Assembly (NCBI GenBank): GCA_046154185.1
Contig: JBJXGE010000009.1
Span: 186,001-250,000, forward strand
Origin: JBJXGE01 sp046154185
GTDB taxonomy: Bacteria; Planctomycetota; UBA8108; UBA1146; JAJFFE01
Direction of reading: 5' to 3'
Length of the DNA: 64,000 bases
Shown here: positions 17,766 through 26,545 of the stretch, in pieces
Numbering within the stretch: position 1 is the stretch's first letter
Layout: each line of letters begins with the position of its first letter
Made by a program: the position numbers and the translations under genes
The notes under the pieces: model-generated
Told to the model about the DNA's origin: nothing
What the model saw: only the letters and a program-made list of their open reading frames with translations
The model's database searches: none

Positions 17766-18626
17766 TCAGTTCAGGATTCTGGTCGTGGCGAGGTCGCCGT
17801 TCTGGATCTTCGCAGCCTCCGGATAGAGGATCGAAGCCGCAGCCATGTCCTCGGTCACGTGAGTGACCTGGACGGTCGCGATGTAATTGCTGCCGCGGTA
17901 GACGGTGAAGGTATACCCTTCCTTCACGCCATCCGAACCCTTACCGATCGACAACACGACGAGATTATCGCGCACCGAAACCACCACTCCGTCAAGCGGT
18001 GGCAGGACGCGCTTCGTGACGATGTCCTCGATCACTTTGGGGTATTTCTGCTCGATCGCGCGAATCAAGAGGCTCTGGCTATCGCGTTCCTCAGTCAGTG
18101 ACACCAGCTCCGTACGATAGCCATCGGCTTCTTCCGTGATTTGCTGGCGGTCGAGGAGCGCGCGCGCGAGTTCGCTCTGTGCTTTGGTTTTCGCGGCGCC
18201 GGCTTCGGCGAGTTCTTCCGACATTTTGCGGTTTTGCTCCGCCAAGCTCGCGATTTCAGCGTCTTTGTCGCTGATCTGACCGTCCTTGCGATTTACGTTT
18301 TGGGTGAGACCGCTCTTTTCCTCATCGAGTTTCGAGATTCTCGAGTTGAGTGAGTTTTTCTCGGCGGCGATGTCGTCGTACTTAGCGCGCAGCTCGGTGT
18401 TCTTGTTCACCAACTCAGCGTTCCTCAGATCGCGCACGGAGATCTCGCCCTTTGCCTCTTCGACGATCGTCTTATACTCTTTGAGCTGGCTCTTCTGGGC
18501 TTCTTCGGCCCGTTCCGCCACGGCTCTCCAGTTCTTTTGCGTATGGTAGAGCGTGGCGCTCATCGCAAAGAAGGTCACATTCAGGAACGCGACAAGCACG
18601 ACGAAAAACTTGGCCAACGAACTCAT
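17766..18626 (-). CDS. Membrane-anchored coiled-coil protein, MreC-like layout
   Basis: A 286-residue protein: one N-terminal transmembrane segment (about 5-27), a long coiled coil (about 30-200, alternating Glu/Lys with leucine heptads), then a C-terminal beta-rich domain (about 205-286) containing GVVVSVRDNLVVLSIG and GYTFTVYRGSNYIATV. Proteins with this layout are, as far as I recall, common in planctomycetes but without an assigned function. The order of anchor, coiled coil and beta domain parallels MreC, and it heads the mre cluster, so a role in wall growth is a reasonable inference. GGAGG lies 9 bases before the ATG. The promoter at 19055-19082 reads into it through a leader of about 420 bases. 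Confidence 0.75.
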   Translation of the reverse strand: MSSLAKFFVVLVAFLNVTFFAMSATLYHTQKNWRAVAERAEEAQKSQLKEYKTIVEEAKGEISVRDLRNAELVNKNTELRAKYDDIAAEKNSLNSRISKLDEEKSGLTQNVNRKDGQISDKDAEIASLAEQNRKMSEELAEAGAAKTKAQSELARALLDRQQITEEADGYRTELVSLTEERDSQSLLIRAIEQKYPKVIEDIVTKRVLPPLDGVVVSVRDNLVVLSIGKGSDGVKEGYTFTVYRGSNYIATVQVTHVTEDMAAASILYPEAAKIQNGDLATTRILN

Positions 18627-19226
18627 GCCGGCTGTCCTCCCTTCGGCCCAATCCAGTCAGCCTTGCTGCTGGGCCTACTTGGTGTTTGCTTGCATTTCTT
18701 TCAGAGAATTGGCGCATTTCCGACGAGCGGCATTCGTGCTGGGTATCCGAATTCAGTCCCCACACTTAGCTACCGCGACCAGCTGTACGCAATCTTATGC
18801 TGTCATCTCTGGCCGCGACTAAACAGCAACCCACGCCACTCTCAACACTGTGAAACTCACGGCAACTTCGCGAACGCAGCGAAACCTAAACCCCTTCGGT
18901 TCGCTCCACATTCGCAGTCGCCTACCCCGTCTGAGAATCCCCTCAACAATCCTGTCCCCGTTTGCGCAATCGCACTCCTCTTGCGCGCGTCGCTTGGCGT
19001 CTCGAAATCCCCGATCGCAAGATTCCCTGCGCGGAGGTTTGTTAGTAGGGCGGAATTATAGCGGTGCCCCTCATCGGGTCAAGGGCGTGGGGGGCCGCCT
19101 GCGTCTGAAAGTCCGACACCAATGGCGATTACGCCCGAGGTCGCAGCTGAATCGAGAAGCCTGGAGCCGCGCGATGTCCACTGTTAGCATGCCGGGCTTT
19201 CTTTCATCCGGGGAGGACCGGTCCGC
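18627..19226. other. Divergent intergenic region, mre leader and ribE upstream
   Basis: No coding region is supported. The minus-strand promoter at 19055-19082 would give a leader of about 420 bases before the coiled-coil gene; one modest hairpin (GCGAAACC with GGTTCGC, near 18880-18906) lies within it. I looked for the FMN riboswitch consensus upstream of ribE and did not find it. No tRNA or other recognisable RNA is present. Confidence 0.5.
19055..19082 (-). promoter_or_regulatory. Consensus sigma70-type promoter for the mre locus
   Basis: On the minus strand, TTGACC (19082-19077) and TATAAT (19060-19055) are separated by 16 bases. The -10 box is perfect and the -35 box matches five of six positions. 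Transcription would start near 19048 and run into the coiled-coil membrane protein, the small membrane protein and mreB. Confidence 0.75.
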
Positions 19227-19859
19227 TTGTTCACAGGAATCGTCACGGCGTGTGCTCGGCTCGAAGAGATCTCGTCGGTGAACGCCGACGGCAGTCGACG
19301 CCTGCGGGTCGCCACTTGGCGAGACGCGCGCACACCGGGGGCCTGCGCTGAATGGGAGGGACTAACGCTCGGCGAGAGTATTTGTGTCGCCGGAGTTTGC
19401 TTGACGTTAGTCGAGATGGACGGCGCGCGAATCGGTTTCGATGTCGTGCCGGAAACGCTGCGCCGAACGACCCTCGGTGTACGCGCGGCCGGCTCGCAAG
19501 TGAATCTCGAGCGCGCACTGCGAGCGGGGGACCGCTACGGTGGACACTACGTCACGGGTCACATCGATACAACCGGTCGGATCACCGGAATTCACGACTC
19601 GGCCGAGATGACAATAACCATCGACCGCGCACCGACAACCGCGGCGGAGTTTTGCGTGATCCCCAAAGGTTCCGTGACAGTGGATGGAGTCAGCTTGACG
19701 ATCGCGCAGTGTGACGCGGCCACCTTCCGCGTCGCGCTCGTGCCTCATACTTTGTCGATGACGAGTTTCGGACTACTGCGCGTCGGCGATGCCGTGAATT
19801 TGGAGATGGATCAATTCGGTAAATGGGTGGCCCATCTGATGCCAAGAGTTCAGCGGTAG
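19227..19859 (+). CDS. Riboflavin synthase alpha subunit
   Basis: Dismutates two 6,7-dimethyl-8-ribityllumazine molecules to riboflavin. The 210-residue protein has the two homologous lumazine-binding barrels (about 1-97 and 98-195). The family hallmark MFTGIV is at the extreme N-terminus, which fixes the rare TTG start at 19227; GGGGAGGA lies 9 bases upstream. GGHYVTGHID and the second-barrel end GDAVNLEMDQFGKWV are characteristic. gltX follows within 12 bases. No FMN riboswitch is visible. Confidence 0.95.
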   Translation: MFTGIVTACARLEEISSVNADGSRRLRVATWRDARTPGACAEWEGLTLGESICVAGVCLTLVEMDGARIGFDVVPETLRRTTLGVRAAGSQVNLERALRAGDRYGGHYVTGHIDTTGRITGIHDSAEMTITIDRAPTTAAEFCVIPKGSVTVDGVSLTIAQCDAATFRVALVPHTLSMTSFGLLRVGDAVNLEMDQFGKWVAHLMPRVQR

Positions 19860-19870
19860 CGCTGCGAGAA

Positions 19871-21340
19871 ATGACAACCATGACGCCAACAGTTCCACGA
19901 GTTCGAATTGCTCCGAGTCCCACCGGCGACCCGCACGTCGGCACCGCATACGTGGCCCTTTTCAACAGCAGCTTTGCACGCGCGAATGGCGGCAAGTTCG
20001 TGCTGCGCATCGACGATACCGATCGTCAACGTTACCAATCGGACTCGGAACAGCAGATCTTCCGCGCGCTGAAGTGGCTTGGGATTGAGTGGGACGAGGG
20101 TCCGGATATCGGTGGCCCCTTTGCGCCCTATCGCCAAAGCGAACGCACCGAGATTTACCATCGTGCGGCGCACGAGCTCGTGGCGCGTGACGCGGCGTAC
20201 TACTGCTTTTGCACACCAGAACGACTGGAGAAACTCCGCGCCGTGCGCGAGCACGACAAAGGCGCGCCGGGCTACGATCGCGCGTGCCGCGCTCTTAACG
20301 CCGAGCAGATCGCGTCACAACTCGCGACCGCTCGTCCGTACGTGATTCGTCTCAAGGTGCCGTTAACCGGCGCCACTCGTTTTCGCGACGAATTGCGCGG
20401 CGAAATCGTTATCGAGAATCGCGAGATCGACGATCAAGTGCTGTTCAAGTCCGATGGCTTCCCGACCTACCACCTTGCCAACTGCGTCGACGACTCGGCG
20501 ATGGGCATCACGCACGTAGTAAGGGCGGAGGAGTGGATCACTTCGACGCCGAAGCATGTCATCCTCTACGATGCGATCGGCGGTCGCCGACCGCTCTTCT
20601 TTCACGTTCCGCTGCTGCGGAATGCCGACCACTCAAAGATCTCCAAACGCAAGAATCCGGTATCTCTGAATTTTTATCGATCGGAAGGCTACTTACCCGA
20701 GGCGCTGCTCAATTTCTTGGCGAATATGGGTTGGTCTTCCCCGGACCAACGTGAAATTTTCGACCGCGAGCATTTCGTTCGCAACTTCCGTCTCGAAGAC
20801 ATCCGTTTGGGCGGACCGGTCTTTGATCTCGAAAAGTTGCGCTGGATGAACGGCGAGTACATCCGCAGCTTGCCACTGGGGGAGTTGGGTCAGCGTTTGC
20901 GCACCGAGGGATTTGCGGGTGACTTGAGTGACACCGAACTCGCGACTTTATTACCGCTCGCAATCAAGAGGATGCATTTACTCTCCGAGTTTCGCAGCGT
21001 GATCGCGTGGTTTCGCGAGCCGCCGCTTGAACTAACCGCCGTGACGCTCGTGCCGCAAAAAATGACGGCAACGCGCGTGCTGGAAGTCCTTGATCGTACG
21101 CTTCAGCATCTGCCGCAACTCACAGATTGGTCGGTCGCGGCGCTCGAGTCGGCGCTCGAGACGTGCACGAAATTCTGGCAAGTGAAAAAACCCGAGCTCT
21201 ATATGCCGCTGCGGCTCGCGCTCACTGGGCGAAGCGACACGCCGCCGGTGCCGGATCTTCTAGCGACGCTGGGCGCAGTCGAATCCGCAGCCCGAATTCG
21301 ACGCGCGCGCGCGGCGCTCGCTGGAAGCGACGCGGCTTGA
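19871..21340 (+). CDS. Glutamyl-tRNA synthetase
   Basis: Class I aminoacyl-tRNA synthetase charging tRNA-Glu (or tRNA-Gln as well if non-discriminating, which cannot be decided here). With the ATG at 19871 it has 489 residues. The HIGH-type motif HVGTAY is in PSPTGDPHVGTAY near residue 11-23, and the KMSKS-type motif SKISKRK is near residue 256. The anticodon-binding half follows. The frame is open to 19823 inside ribE, but the catalytic domain begins right after 19871. The stop overlaps the TTG start of the PHP gene. Confidence 0.95.
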   Translation: MTTMTPTVPRVRIAPSPTGDPHVGTAYVALFNSSFARANGGKFVLRIDDTDRQRYQSDSEQQIFRALKWLGIEWDEGPDIGGPFAPYRQSERTEIYHRAAHELVARDAAYYCFCTPERLEKLRAVREHDKGAPGYDRACRALNAEQIASQLATARPYVIRLKVPLTGATRFRDELRGEIVIENREIDDQVLFKSDGFPTYHLANCVDDSAMGITHVVRAEEWITSTPKHVILYDAIGGRRPLFFHVPLLRNADHSKISKRKNPVSLNFYRSEGYLPEALLNFLANMGWSSPDQREIFDREHFVRNFRLEDIRLGGPVFDLEKLRWMNGEYIRSLPLGELGQRLRTEGFAGDLSDTELATLLPLAIKRMHLLSEFRSVIAWFREPPLELTAVTLVPQKMTATRVLEVLDRTLQHLPQLTDWSVAALESALETCTKFWQVKKPELYMPLRLALTGRSDTPPVPDLLATLGAVESAARIRRARAALAGSDAA

Positions 21341-22167
21341 GACTCGTTGCGCCAGCGGCAGACTTGCACGTTCATAGCACTTGCTCGGACGGTTTGGATG
21401 CGCCCGCGACGCTTGTCAATCGAGCGTCTGGTCGACTCTCGTTACTCTCGATTTGCGACCACGACACGCTGCGCGCCTACGACGACCCGGCGACAAATGC
21501 GAACGCGATTCCCGGCGTGCGAATACTCCCGGGCATTGAAATCAGCGCCGTCGTCGGGGACGACGAACTGCACATCCTTGGCTACTTTCCAAGCGGACTC
21601 AGCGCGGAATTGCGCGCGTTCGTCATCGGTTTGGAGTCGGCGCGTCGCTGTCGCATTCTGGACGGAGTCGCGAAGCTGCGCGCGCGCGGACTCGGTCTGC
21701 GGCTTGATCTGTTGGAAGACGTGGTAGGGGAGGGAGTGCCTTGTCGCTCGCACGTTTGTCGGGCGTTGATTCGTATCGGTGTCGCGCGAAATCCAGCCGT
21801 CGTTTTCCGCCGCTTCCTGGGTCGCGATGTTTTCGAGCCGCCGGAAGTCAGCGTGGCGGAAGCAATCGAACAGATTCACCGGTCGCAGGGCATCGCGATT
21901 TGGGCCCACCCGCGCATCGACCACCTCAGCCAGCACCTCGCGACGCTCTTGGCATGTGGGATCGACGGACTGGAAGTCGATTCGCCGTCGCGGCGGGGGA
22001 CCGACCGCCGGCGCCTCCGGGAACTCTGCGTCGAGCACGAGCTATTGTCGACCGGCGGTTCGGACTATCACGGCGCGCACAACTCGACTCACCGGCAGCT
22101 CGGCGCTTGGCGTTTCCCGATTGAGTATGTGCCCGTTGCGCTGCGCTGTGAGACTCCGCTCTGCTAG
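21337..22167 (+). CDS. PHP-domain phosphoesterase (YciV/RNase AM type)
   Basis: A 276-residue metal-dependent phosphoesterase of the PHP family. Metal-ligand motifs are DLHVHSTCSDG (9-19), CDHDT, GIEIS, AHPRID and GSDYHG near the end. This pattern fits the YciV-like group acting on nucleoside 3',5'-bisphosphates or RNA 5' ends rather than DNA polymerase PHP domains. The TTG start at 21337 overlaps the gltX stop as TTGA; the frame is open further upstream but only as an overlap with gltX. Substrate is inferred from family only. Confidence 0.8.
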   Translation: MRLVAPAADLHVHSTCSDGLDAPATLVNRASGRLSLLSICDHDTLRAYDDPATNANAIPGVRILPGIEISAVVGDDELHILGYFPSGLSAELRAFVIGLESARRCRILDGVAKLRARGLGLRLDLLEDVVGEGVPCRSHVCRALIRIGVARNPAVVFRRFLGRDVFEPPEVSVAEAIEQIHRSQGIAIWAHPRIDHLSQHLATLLACGIDGLEVDSPSRRGTDRRRLRELCVEHELLSTGGSDYHGAHNSTHRQLGAWRFPIEYVPVALRCETPLC

Positions 22168-22184
22168 CCGGTTCGACGGCTAGC
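22163..22184. terminator. Hairpin between convergent PHP and rho genes
   Basis: An 8-bp perfect stem (22163-22170 with 22177-22184) around a six-base loop GTTCGA includes the stop codon of the PHP gene and lies in the 52-base gap before the end of rho. It lacks a T tract on either strand, so it may mark transcript ends without acting as a strong intrinsic terminator. Confidence 0.45.
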
Positions 22185-22219
22185 CCGCCATGAACCTTGC
22201 GCCATCGTCGCCGATGATT

Positions 22220-23398
22220 TCAGCGGTCATCCGTGAATGAGAATAAGAACTCACGGTTGGTCGGGAAATTCTTCAGGCGCTCCTTGAGGATTTGCATGCC
22301 CTCCGCGGCTTTGACATTCGTCAGGACTTTGCGAAGTTTCCAGATTTGCTTTAATTCGTCCGGCTCGTAGAGCTTCTCTTCCTTGCGCGTGCCAGACAAA
22401 CCAACGTCGATCGCTGGAAACTCGCGGAGGTCCGCGAGCTTTCGGGATAACACGAGCTCCATATTTCCGGTGCCTTTGAACTCTTCGAAAATTACTTCGT
22501 CCATGCGACTGCCGGTATCAATCAGTGCGGTACCGACGATCGTCAGACTGCCGCCGCCTTCGACGTTGCGCGCCGCGCCGAAAATCGCCTTCGGCTTTTG
22601 CAGGGTCTTGGCATCCACACCCCCCGACAACGTGCGACCGCTATGCGCCGTTTCAAGGTTGAAGGCGCGCCCGAGCCGAGTCAGTGAGTCGAGCAGCAAC
22701 ACCACGTCGCGACGCGCTTCGAGCAAACGATGACAGCGTTGCATCACCATCTCGGCCACGCGCACATGGTTCTTGGAACTCTCGTCCGAGGAGCTGGAGT
22801 AAACTTCGGCGCGCACGTTTCGCCGCCAATCGGTTACTTCCTCGGGCCGTTCATCGACCAGCATGACGATCACCGCCGCGTCGGGATGCAGACCGATGAT
22901 CGAGCGCGCTATTTTCTGCAGCAACACGGTTTTCCCGGTGCGCGGCGGCGCGACAATCAACGCGCGTTGTCCGTGGCCTATCGGTGAGATCAAGTCGACT
23001 AGACGCATCGAGATATCCGAGTCGAAATCGCCGAGTCTAAAACGATTCTCGGGGTCAATGCTCGTCAGGTCTTTGTAGAACGGACGCTGCGGAACCATGG
23101 CGGGGGGGTCGCCGTCGACAGACCGAATCTCGACCAACGATGGACCACGATTCTTCGGCCCATTGCGAGGACTTTCACCGCCACCTTGCACGACGCCGAC
23201 AATGTAGTGCCCCGTTTTCAGACGGAAGCGCTGTACGAGGTGCTTCCCGACGTGAACGTCGGTGTCTTGCACGCGAAAGTTCTTACGTGGATCACGGAGA
23301 AAGCCGAAACCCTGCGTGCCAACTTCGAGGATGCCGCGCGCGAGATCCGGCTTGCGCTTGGCTGCACGCTGGTGGGCGAGAGTTTGATTTTGCGTCAT
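22220..23398 (-). CDS. Transcription termination factor Rho
   Basis: Hexameric RNA-dependent helicase that ends transcription. About 392 residues: the RNA-binding OB-fold part (GILEVGTQGFGFLRDP, about 20-36), then the RecA-type ATPase with P-loop APPRTGKT near 150, Walker B LLLDSLTR, the secondary RNA-binding Q-loop region and the R-loop segment GSRMDEVIFEEFKGTGN. It lacks the long N-terminal extension common in Actinobacteria. GTG at 23401 and ATG at 23398 are adjacent; ATG is chosen. A promoter about 490 bases upstream gives a long structured leader, consistent with the autoregulation known for rho in other bacteria. Confidence 0.97.
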   Translation of the reverse strand: MTQNQTLAHQRAAKRKPDLARGILEVGTQGFGFLRDPRKNFRVQDTDVHVGKHLVQRFRLKTGHYIVGVVQGGGESPRNGPKNRGPSLVEIRSVDGDPPAMVPQRPFYKDLTSIDPENRFRLGDFDSDISMRLVDLISPIGHGQRALIVAPPRTGKTVLLQKIARSIIGLHPDAAVIVMLVDERPEEVTDWRRNVRAEVYSSSSDESSKNHVRVAEMVMQRCHRLLEARRDVVLLLDSLTRLGRAFNLETAHSGRTLSGGVDAKTLQKPKAIFGAARNVEGGGSLTIVGTALIDTGSRMDEVIFEEFKGTGNMELVLSRKLADLREFPAIDVGLSGTRKEEKLYEPDELKQIWKLRKVLTNVKAAEGMQILKERLKNFPTNREFLFSFTDDR

Positions 23399-23706
23399 CA
23401 CCGCACTAAAGGGAGGGTGAACGAACCGGGCAGTCCGGGACTTCCGGGCCTGAACCCAATGAGGTTCGAAAAAAACTTAGCAGGCTCGCAAAAAATTCCG
23501 GCCCGCAACAACCATCCGGTCGGACCATTCCTGCCGCCAGCCTTCTGACGACCGACGCCGACTTTCCGTCGGCCTTACCGATCCGGTGTCGAAAAACGTG
23601 TGAGGGGAGAGGTCGCGTTTTCGGCCTCCGTTAATTCGCTTTCAGCTTACTCGGCCACATCAGTACGCTCGACGTTGATCATGCTAAATTCGAGCGGCCA
23701 CTCGCT

Positions 23707-23768
23707 GGTTCAGCCGACTGTCCATCCACCGAGCAATCGTCGCGATTTCTCTGCGGACAGGCTGAACC
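23707..23768 (-). promoter_or_regulatory. 62-base stem-loop in the rho leader
   Basis: The outer stem pairs 23707-23715 with 23760-23768 (9 bp). After a three-base bulge, 23719-23723 pairs with 23755-23759 (5 bp). Inside the loop, GAG/CTC and AATCG/CGATT add an inner hairpin with a three-base loop. The element lies about 310 bases upstream of the rho start and about 120 bases after the predicted transcript start. It is a candidate regulatory structure; I do not recognise it as a named RNA family. Confidence 0.6.
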
Positions 23769-23892
23769 GGATGCACCAATACGTGAGATGCCATCCGTTG
23801 TGCCTGATCCGGGTCGTTTCGATTCCAGCCCGATTAGGATGCTGAGCCAGCCAGAAAGGCTCGGCCTGGTGGAAAGCTTCTTAACGGGCCGG

Positions 23893-23920
23893 ATTATATC
23901 GAAACCGGCGAAGTGTCCAA
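23893..23920 (-). promoter_or_regulatory. Sigma70-type promoter for rho
   Basis: On the minus strand TTGGAC (23920-23915) and a perfect TATAAT (23898-23893) are separated by 16 bases. The expected start near 23886 gives a leader of about 490 bases before the rho start codon. Confidence 0.7.
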
Positions 23921-24387
23921 TGCTTTCTTCGAATTTCTAGCCGAGAACTTTAGGACGAGTTCGAGAATTGTCGCGAGCCATCGACTGCAACCTTCGCGCG
24001 AAGGCTACCGGGTTTCGCCACGCTGAAACGCGCGCAGTGTCGCAGATCACGGAGCGGAAACAGACACTTCCGAAGTCTCAACGATGTCACGGCTAGTTCC
24101 GCGACGTCGGTTCTCGCCTGCTCGCACTTCGTCAACATCATCGTTCTGCGAACATTTTCGTTGTCGATCTCGCCGCGTGGCCGAGCTTCTGCAGGCGTTA
24201 TTGCGTCACGCGAATCCGCTTGGTGCTAGACCGAGTTTCGATGCGTTGCCCGAGACGAGACCGATCGACGCGATCCGGAAGGGCGGGGCAAGAAAATCAT
24301 TTGTTCCGATAATGTATATTATGAGCTTGAAGGGGGGGTGGATCTGCGCTGGATATTCGAGCGATCGATTCTCGAGCTGGAAGCGCC

Positions 24388-25482
24388 TCAACGCTGTCGC
24401 GACTGCGACCTGGGATCGAGCGCGGCTCGCACGGCCTCGCCGATGAACGCGACGAGCAGCAACGTGACACCAAGCGCAATGATCGGACTCAAGATCAGGT
24501 GCCAATGTCCGCTACCGACGCCGCGCAGCCCTTGATCGAGTAACTCGCCCCAGCTCGGCGTCGGCACCGGCAGGCCGAACCCCAGAAAGTCGAGCGCGAC
24601 CAATGCGGAGATGGCGCCACTGATCGCGATCGGCGCGAGACTGAGCAGCGGTGTCAGGCTGTTCGGCAAAATGTGACGGACCATGATCCACCAACGCGAT
24701 TCTCCGAGCGCAACCGCGGCCATGACATAGTCGCGAGACTTCTCTCGCAAGAACTCCCCGCGTACGTAGTACGACACGGCAATCCAACTGAATGCCGCGA
24801 CCAGCGCGACGAGCAGCCACAACGGCGGCCGCGCCACGACCGAACTGATGATCATGATGATGTAGAAAAATGGAATTCCGGACCACGCTTCAACTATCCG
24901 CAGGCCGATGAGGTCGACGAGTCCTCCGCACATTCCCAAAATTGCTCCGACGACGACACCGATCAAATACGCGATGCCGACGACTCCGAGCGCAAACGTC
25001 ATCGAGATGTTGAACCCGTATACCAGGCGGGCCAAGACGTCGCGGCCGCGATCATCTGTGCCAAGCCAATTGGAATAGTTTGGCGAGTGCGGCGGAGATC
25101 CGGGCAGTTCCTGAAGCAAGCTCTCGTTGGGCTGAAAAGGATAGAGCGGCAACACCACCCTGTTGGCGCCCCCACGCGCGTCAAACTCGCGTTGTAACGC
25201 TCGGTAATTGCATTCTCCATAACGCTCGACTTGCCCAAACTTCTTCGCCTCGTGATACCCGCTGACGATCGGAAAGAACCACTCGCCGTTGTAGCGGACC
25301 GCAAGCGCTCGCTGATTGATAACGAGCGGCGCAAGAAAACTCAGCGCGTACGCGCCGCCCAGTAGCAAGAAACTGTACCAGCCCAGTTTCGCGGCTCGGA
25401 ATCTCCCCCACTTGCGAACGAACGAGGAGCGCGGGCCTGCGCTCACTGAACTCCCTGCGAGCGATGTCGGTTTCATCTTCAT
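24388..25482 (-). CDS. Peptide ABC transporter permease, YejE/OppC-like (set 1)
   Basis: A 364-residue inner-membrane permease of the OppC/DppC class. After the first membrane segment (about 34-55) comes a periplasmic insertion of about 100 residues with the YejE-like pattern RYNGEWFFPIVSGY and NWLGTDDRGRDVLARL. Five further membrane helices and the cytoplasmic EAA-type loop (DYVMAAVALGESRWWIMVRH) follow. YejE belongs to a microcin-C-type peptide importer, so an oligopeptide substrate is likely. It overlaps the partner permease by 4 bases. No ATPase gene follows, although yejF-type ATPases normally would. Confidence 0.88.
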   Translation of the reverse strand: MKMKPTSLAGSSVSAGPRSSFVRKWGRFRAAKLGWYSFLLLGGAYALSFLAPLVINQRALAVRYNGEWFFPIVSGYHEAKKFGQVERYGECNYRALQREFDARGGANRVVLPLYPFQPNESLLQELPGSPPHSPNYSNWLGTDDRGRDVLARLVYGFNISMTFALGVVGIAYLIGVVVGAILGMCGGLVDLIGLRIVEAWSGIPFFYIIMIISSVVARPPLWLLVALVAAFSWIAVSYYVRGEFLREKSRDYVMAAVALGESRWWIMVRHILPNSLTPLLSLAPIAISGAISALVALDFLGFGLPVPTPSWGELLDQGLRGVGSGHWHLILSPIIALGVTLLLVAFIGEAVRAALDPRSQSRQR

Positions 25483-26504
25483 CCTGATGTGAAACGTATT
25501 CGTGGGTCGATGACGACGTATAGCAGATCGCTCAAGATGTTACCGACCAACATCAGCGCCGCATTGATGACGAGTATTCCCATCACGACCGGGTAGTCGT
25601 GCCCTTCAAGCGCCTTGAAACCCAGGTAACCGATGCCATCGATGTTGAAGATTCTTTCGACGAGGTAGCTCCCAGCCAGCAAGAAACTGACGGCGTGACC
25701 GAGCCCGGTGGCGAGCGGAATCAGCGAATTGCGCAGTGCATGTCGCAAAATGGCGCCGCGCTCGGAAAGCCCTTTGGCGAACGCCGTCCGCACGTACTCC
25801 TGCCCCAATTGATCGAGCAGTGAGTTCTTCATGAGCAAAGTCAACGCGGCGAAACTTCCCATCGCATAAGCGGCGACCGGCAGAATGGTGTGTCGAACGC
25901 GGTCGCAAACGCGCCCGAACCAGTCGAGCGTGTGATAGTGCTCGCTTTGAAACCCGTCGAGCGGCAGCCAGCCGAGGTGTCCGCCAAAGTAGAACAGCAG
26001 CAAGAGGCCGAGCGCCCAGCCGGGTATCGAATAGCCGATGAAAATCAGCGCGCTACTCACGCCGTCGAAGACCCCGGAATGGCGCACCGCTTTGAGAATT
26101 CCCAACGGCACGGCGATACCGTATGCCAACAAAAACCCTATCAGGCCGAAGTAGCTGCTGATCGGTAATCGAGCGACGATGAGTTCCGTAACCGGCACGT
26201 TGTACCGGTGCGACTTGCCGAGATTGAATGTAGCCAGATCCTTCAGCCACAACCAGTACGCGACCAAAAGCGGCTGATCCAAATGGTAGTGTGCCCGGAG
26301 TTCTCGGATTAAGTCCTCCGAGACTACGACGCCGGTGGTAGTGCGTCCTCCCGAGCCTTCGCCGTCGCTCCCCATCTCAAGTTCGAGAATCATCTGTGCG
26401 ATGGGACCACCCGGCAACATCCGCGTGATCGCGAACACGAGCAGTGTGATCCCGATCAACGTGGGCAGAACGAGCAGCAGGCGTCGGAGGAAGTACGCTC
26501 GCAT
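25479..26504 (-). CDS. Peptide ABC transporter permease, YejB/OppB-like (set 1)
   Basis: A 341-residue OppB/DppB-class permease: an N-terminal membrane helix (about 8-28), a periplasmic segment, and five helices around the EAA loop (EYVRTAFAKGLSERGAILRHALRNS). It pairs with the OppC-class protein encoded directly downstream (ATGA overlap). AGGAG lies upstream of the ATG at 26504. It imports peptides delivered by the binding protein encoded just upstream. Confidence 0.9.
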   Translation of the reverse strand: MRAYFLRRLLLVLPTLIGITLLVFAITRMLPGGPIAQMILELEMGSDGEGSGGRTTTGVVVSEDLIRELRAHYHLDQPLLVAYWLWLKDLATFNLGKSHRYNVPVTELIVARLPISSYFGLIGFLLAYGIAVPLGILKAVRHSGVFDGVSSALIFIGYSIPGWALGLLLLFYFGGHLGWLPLDGFQSEHYHTLDWFGRVCDRVRHTILPVAAYAMGSFAALTLLMKNSLLDQLGQEYVRTAFAKGLSERGAILRHALRNSLIPLATGLGHAVSFLLAGSYLVERIFNIDGIGYLGFKALEGHDYPVVMGILVINAALMLVGNILSDLLYVVIDPRIRFTSG

Positions 26505-26545
26505 GCTCCGTCATCTCCTGGCGCATTCTTGCGGCCCGCACGGAA

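Larger units (their letters stand above)
23402..24387. other. Long intergenic region holding the rho leader
   Basis: No gene is supported in these 986 bases. The half next to rho (to about 23886) is a structured minus-strand leader with its own promoter. The half next to the transporter gene (about 23940-24387) lies downstream of the minus-strand transporter operon and contains no recognised RNA or terminator with a T tract. Confidence 0.5.

Noticed and set aside
19083..19226. Possible FMN riboswitch before ribE
   Set aside because: The conserved RFN segments (such as the AGGGTGAAATTCCC-type block) are absent.
24084..24446. 120-codon plus-strand frame between rho and the transporter genes
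   Set aside because: The translation is Arg/Ser-rich and unlike a folded protein, it overlaps the end of a well-supported permease gene, and no ribosome site precedes it.
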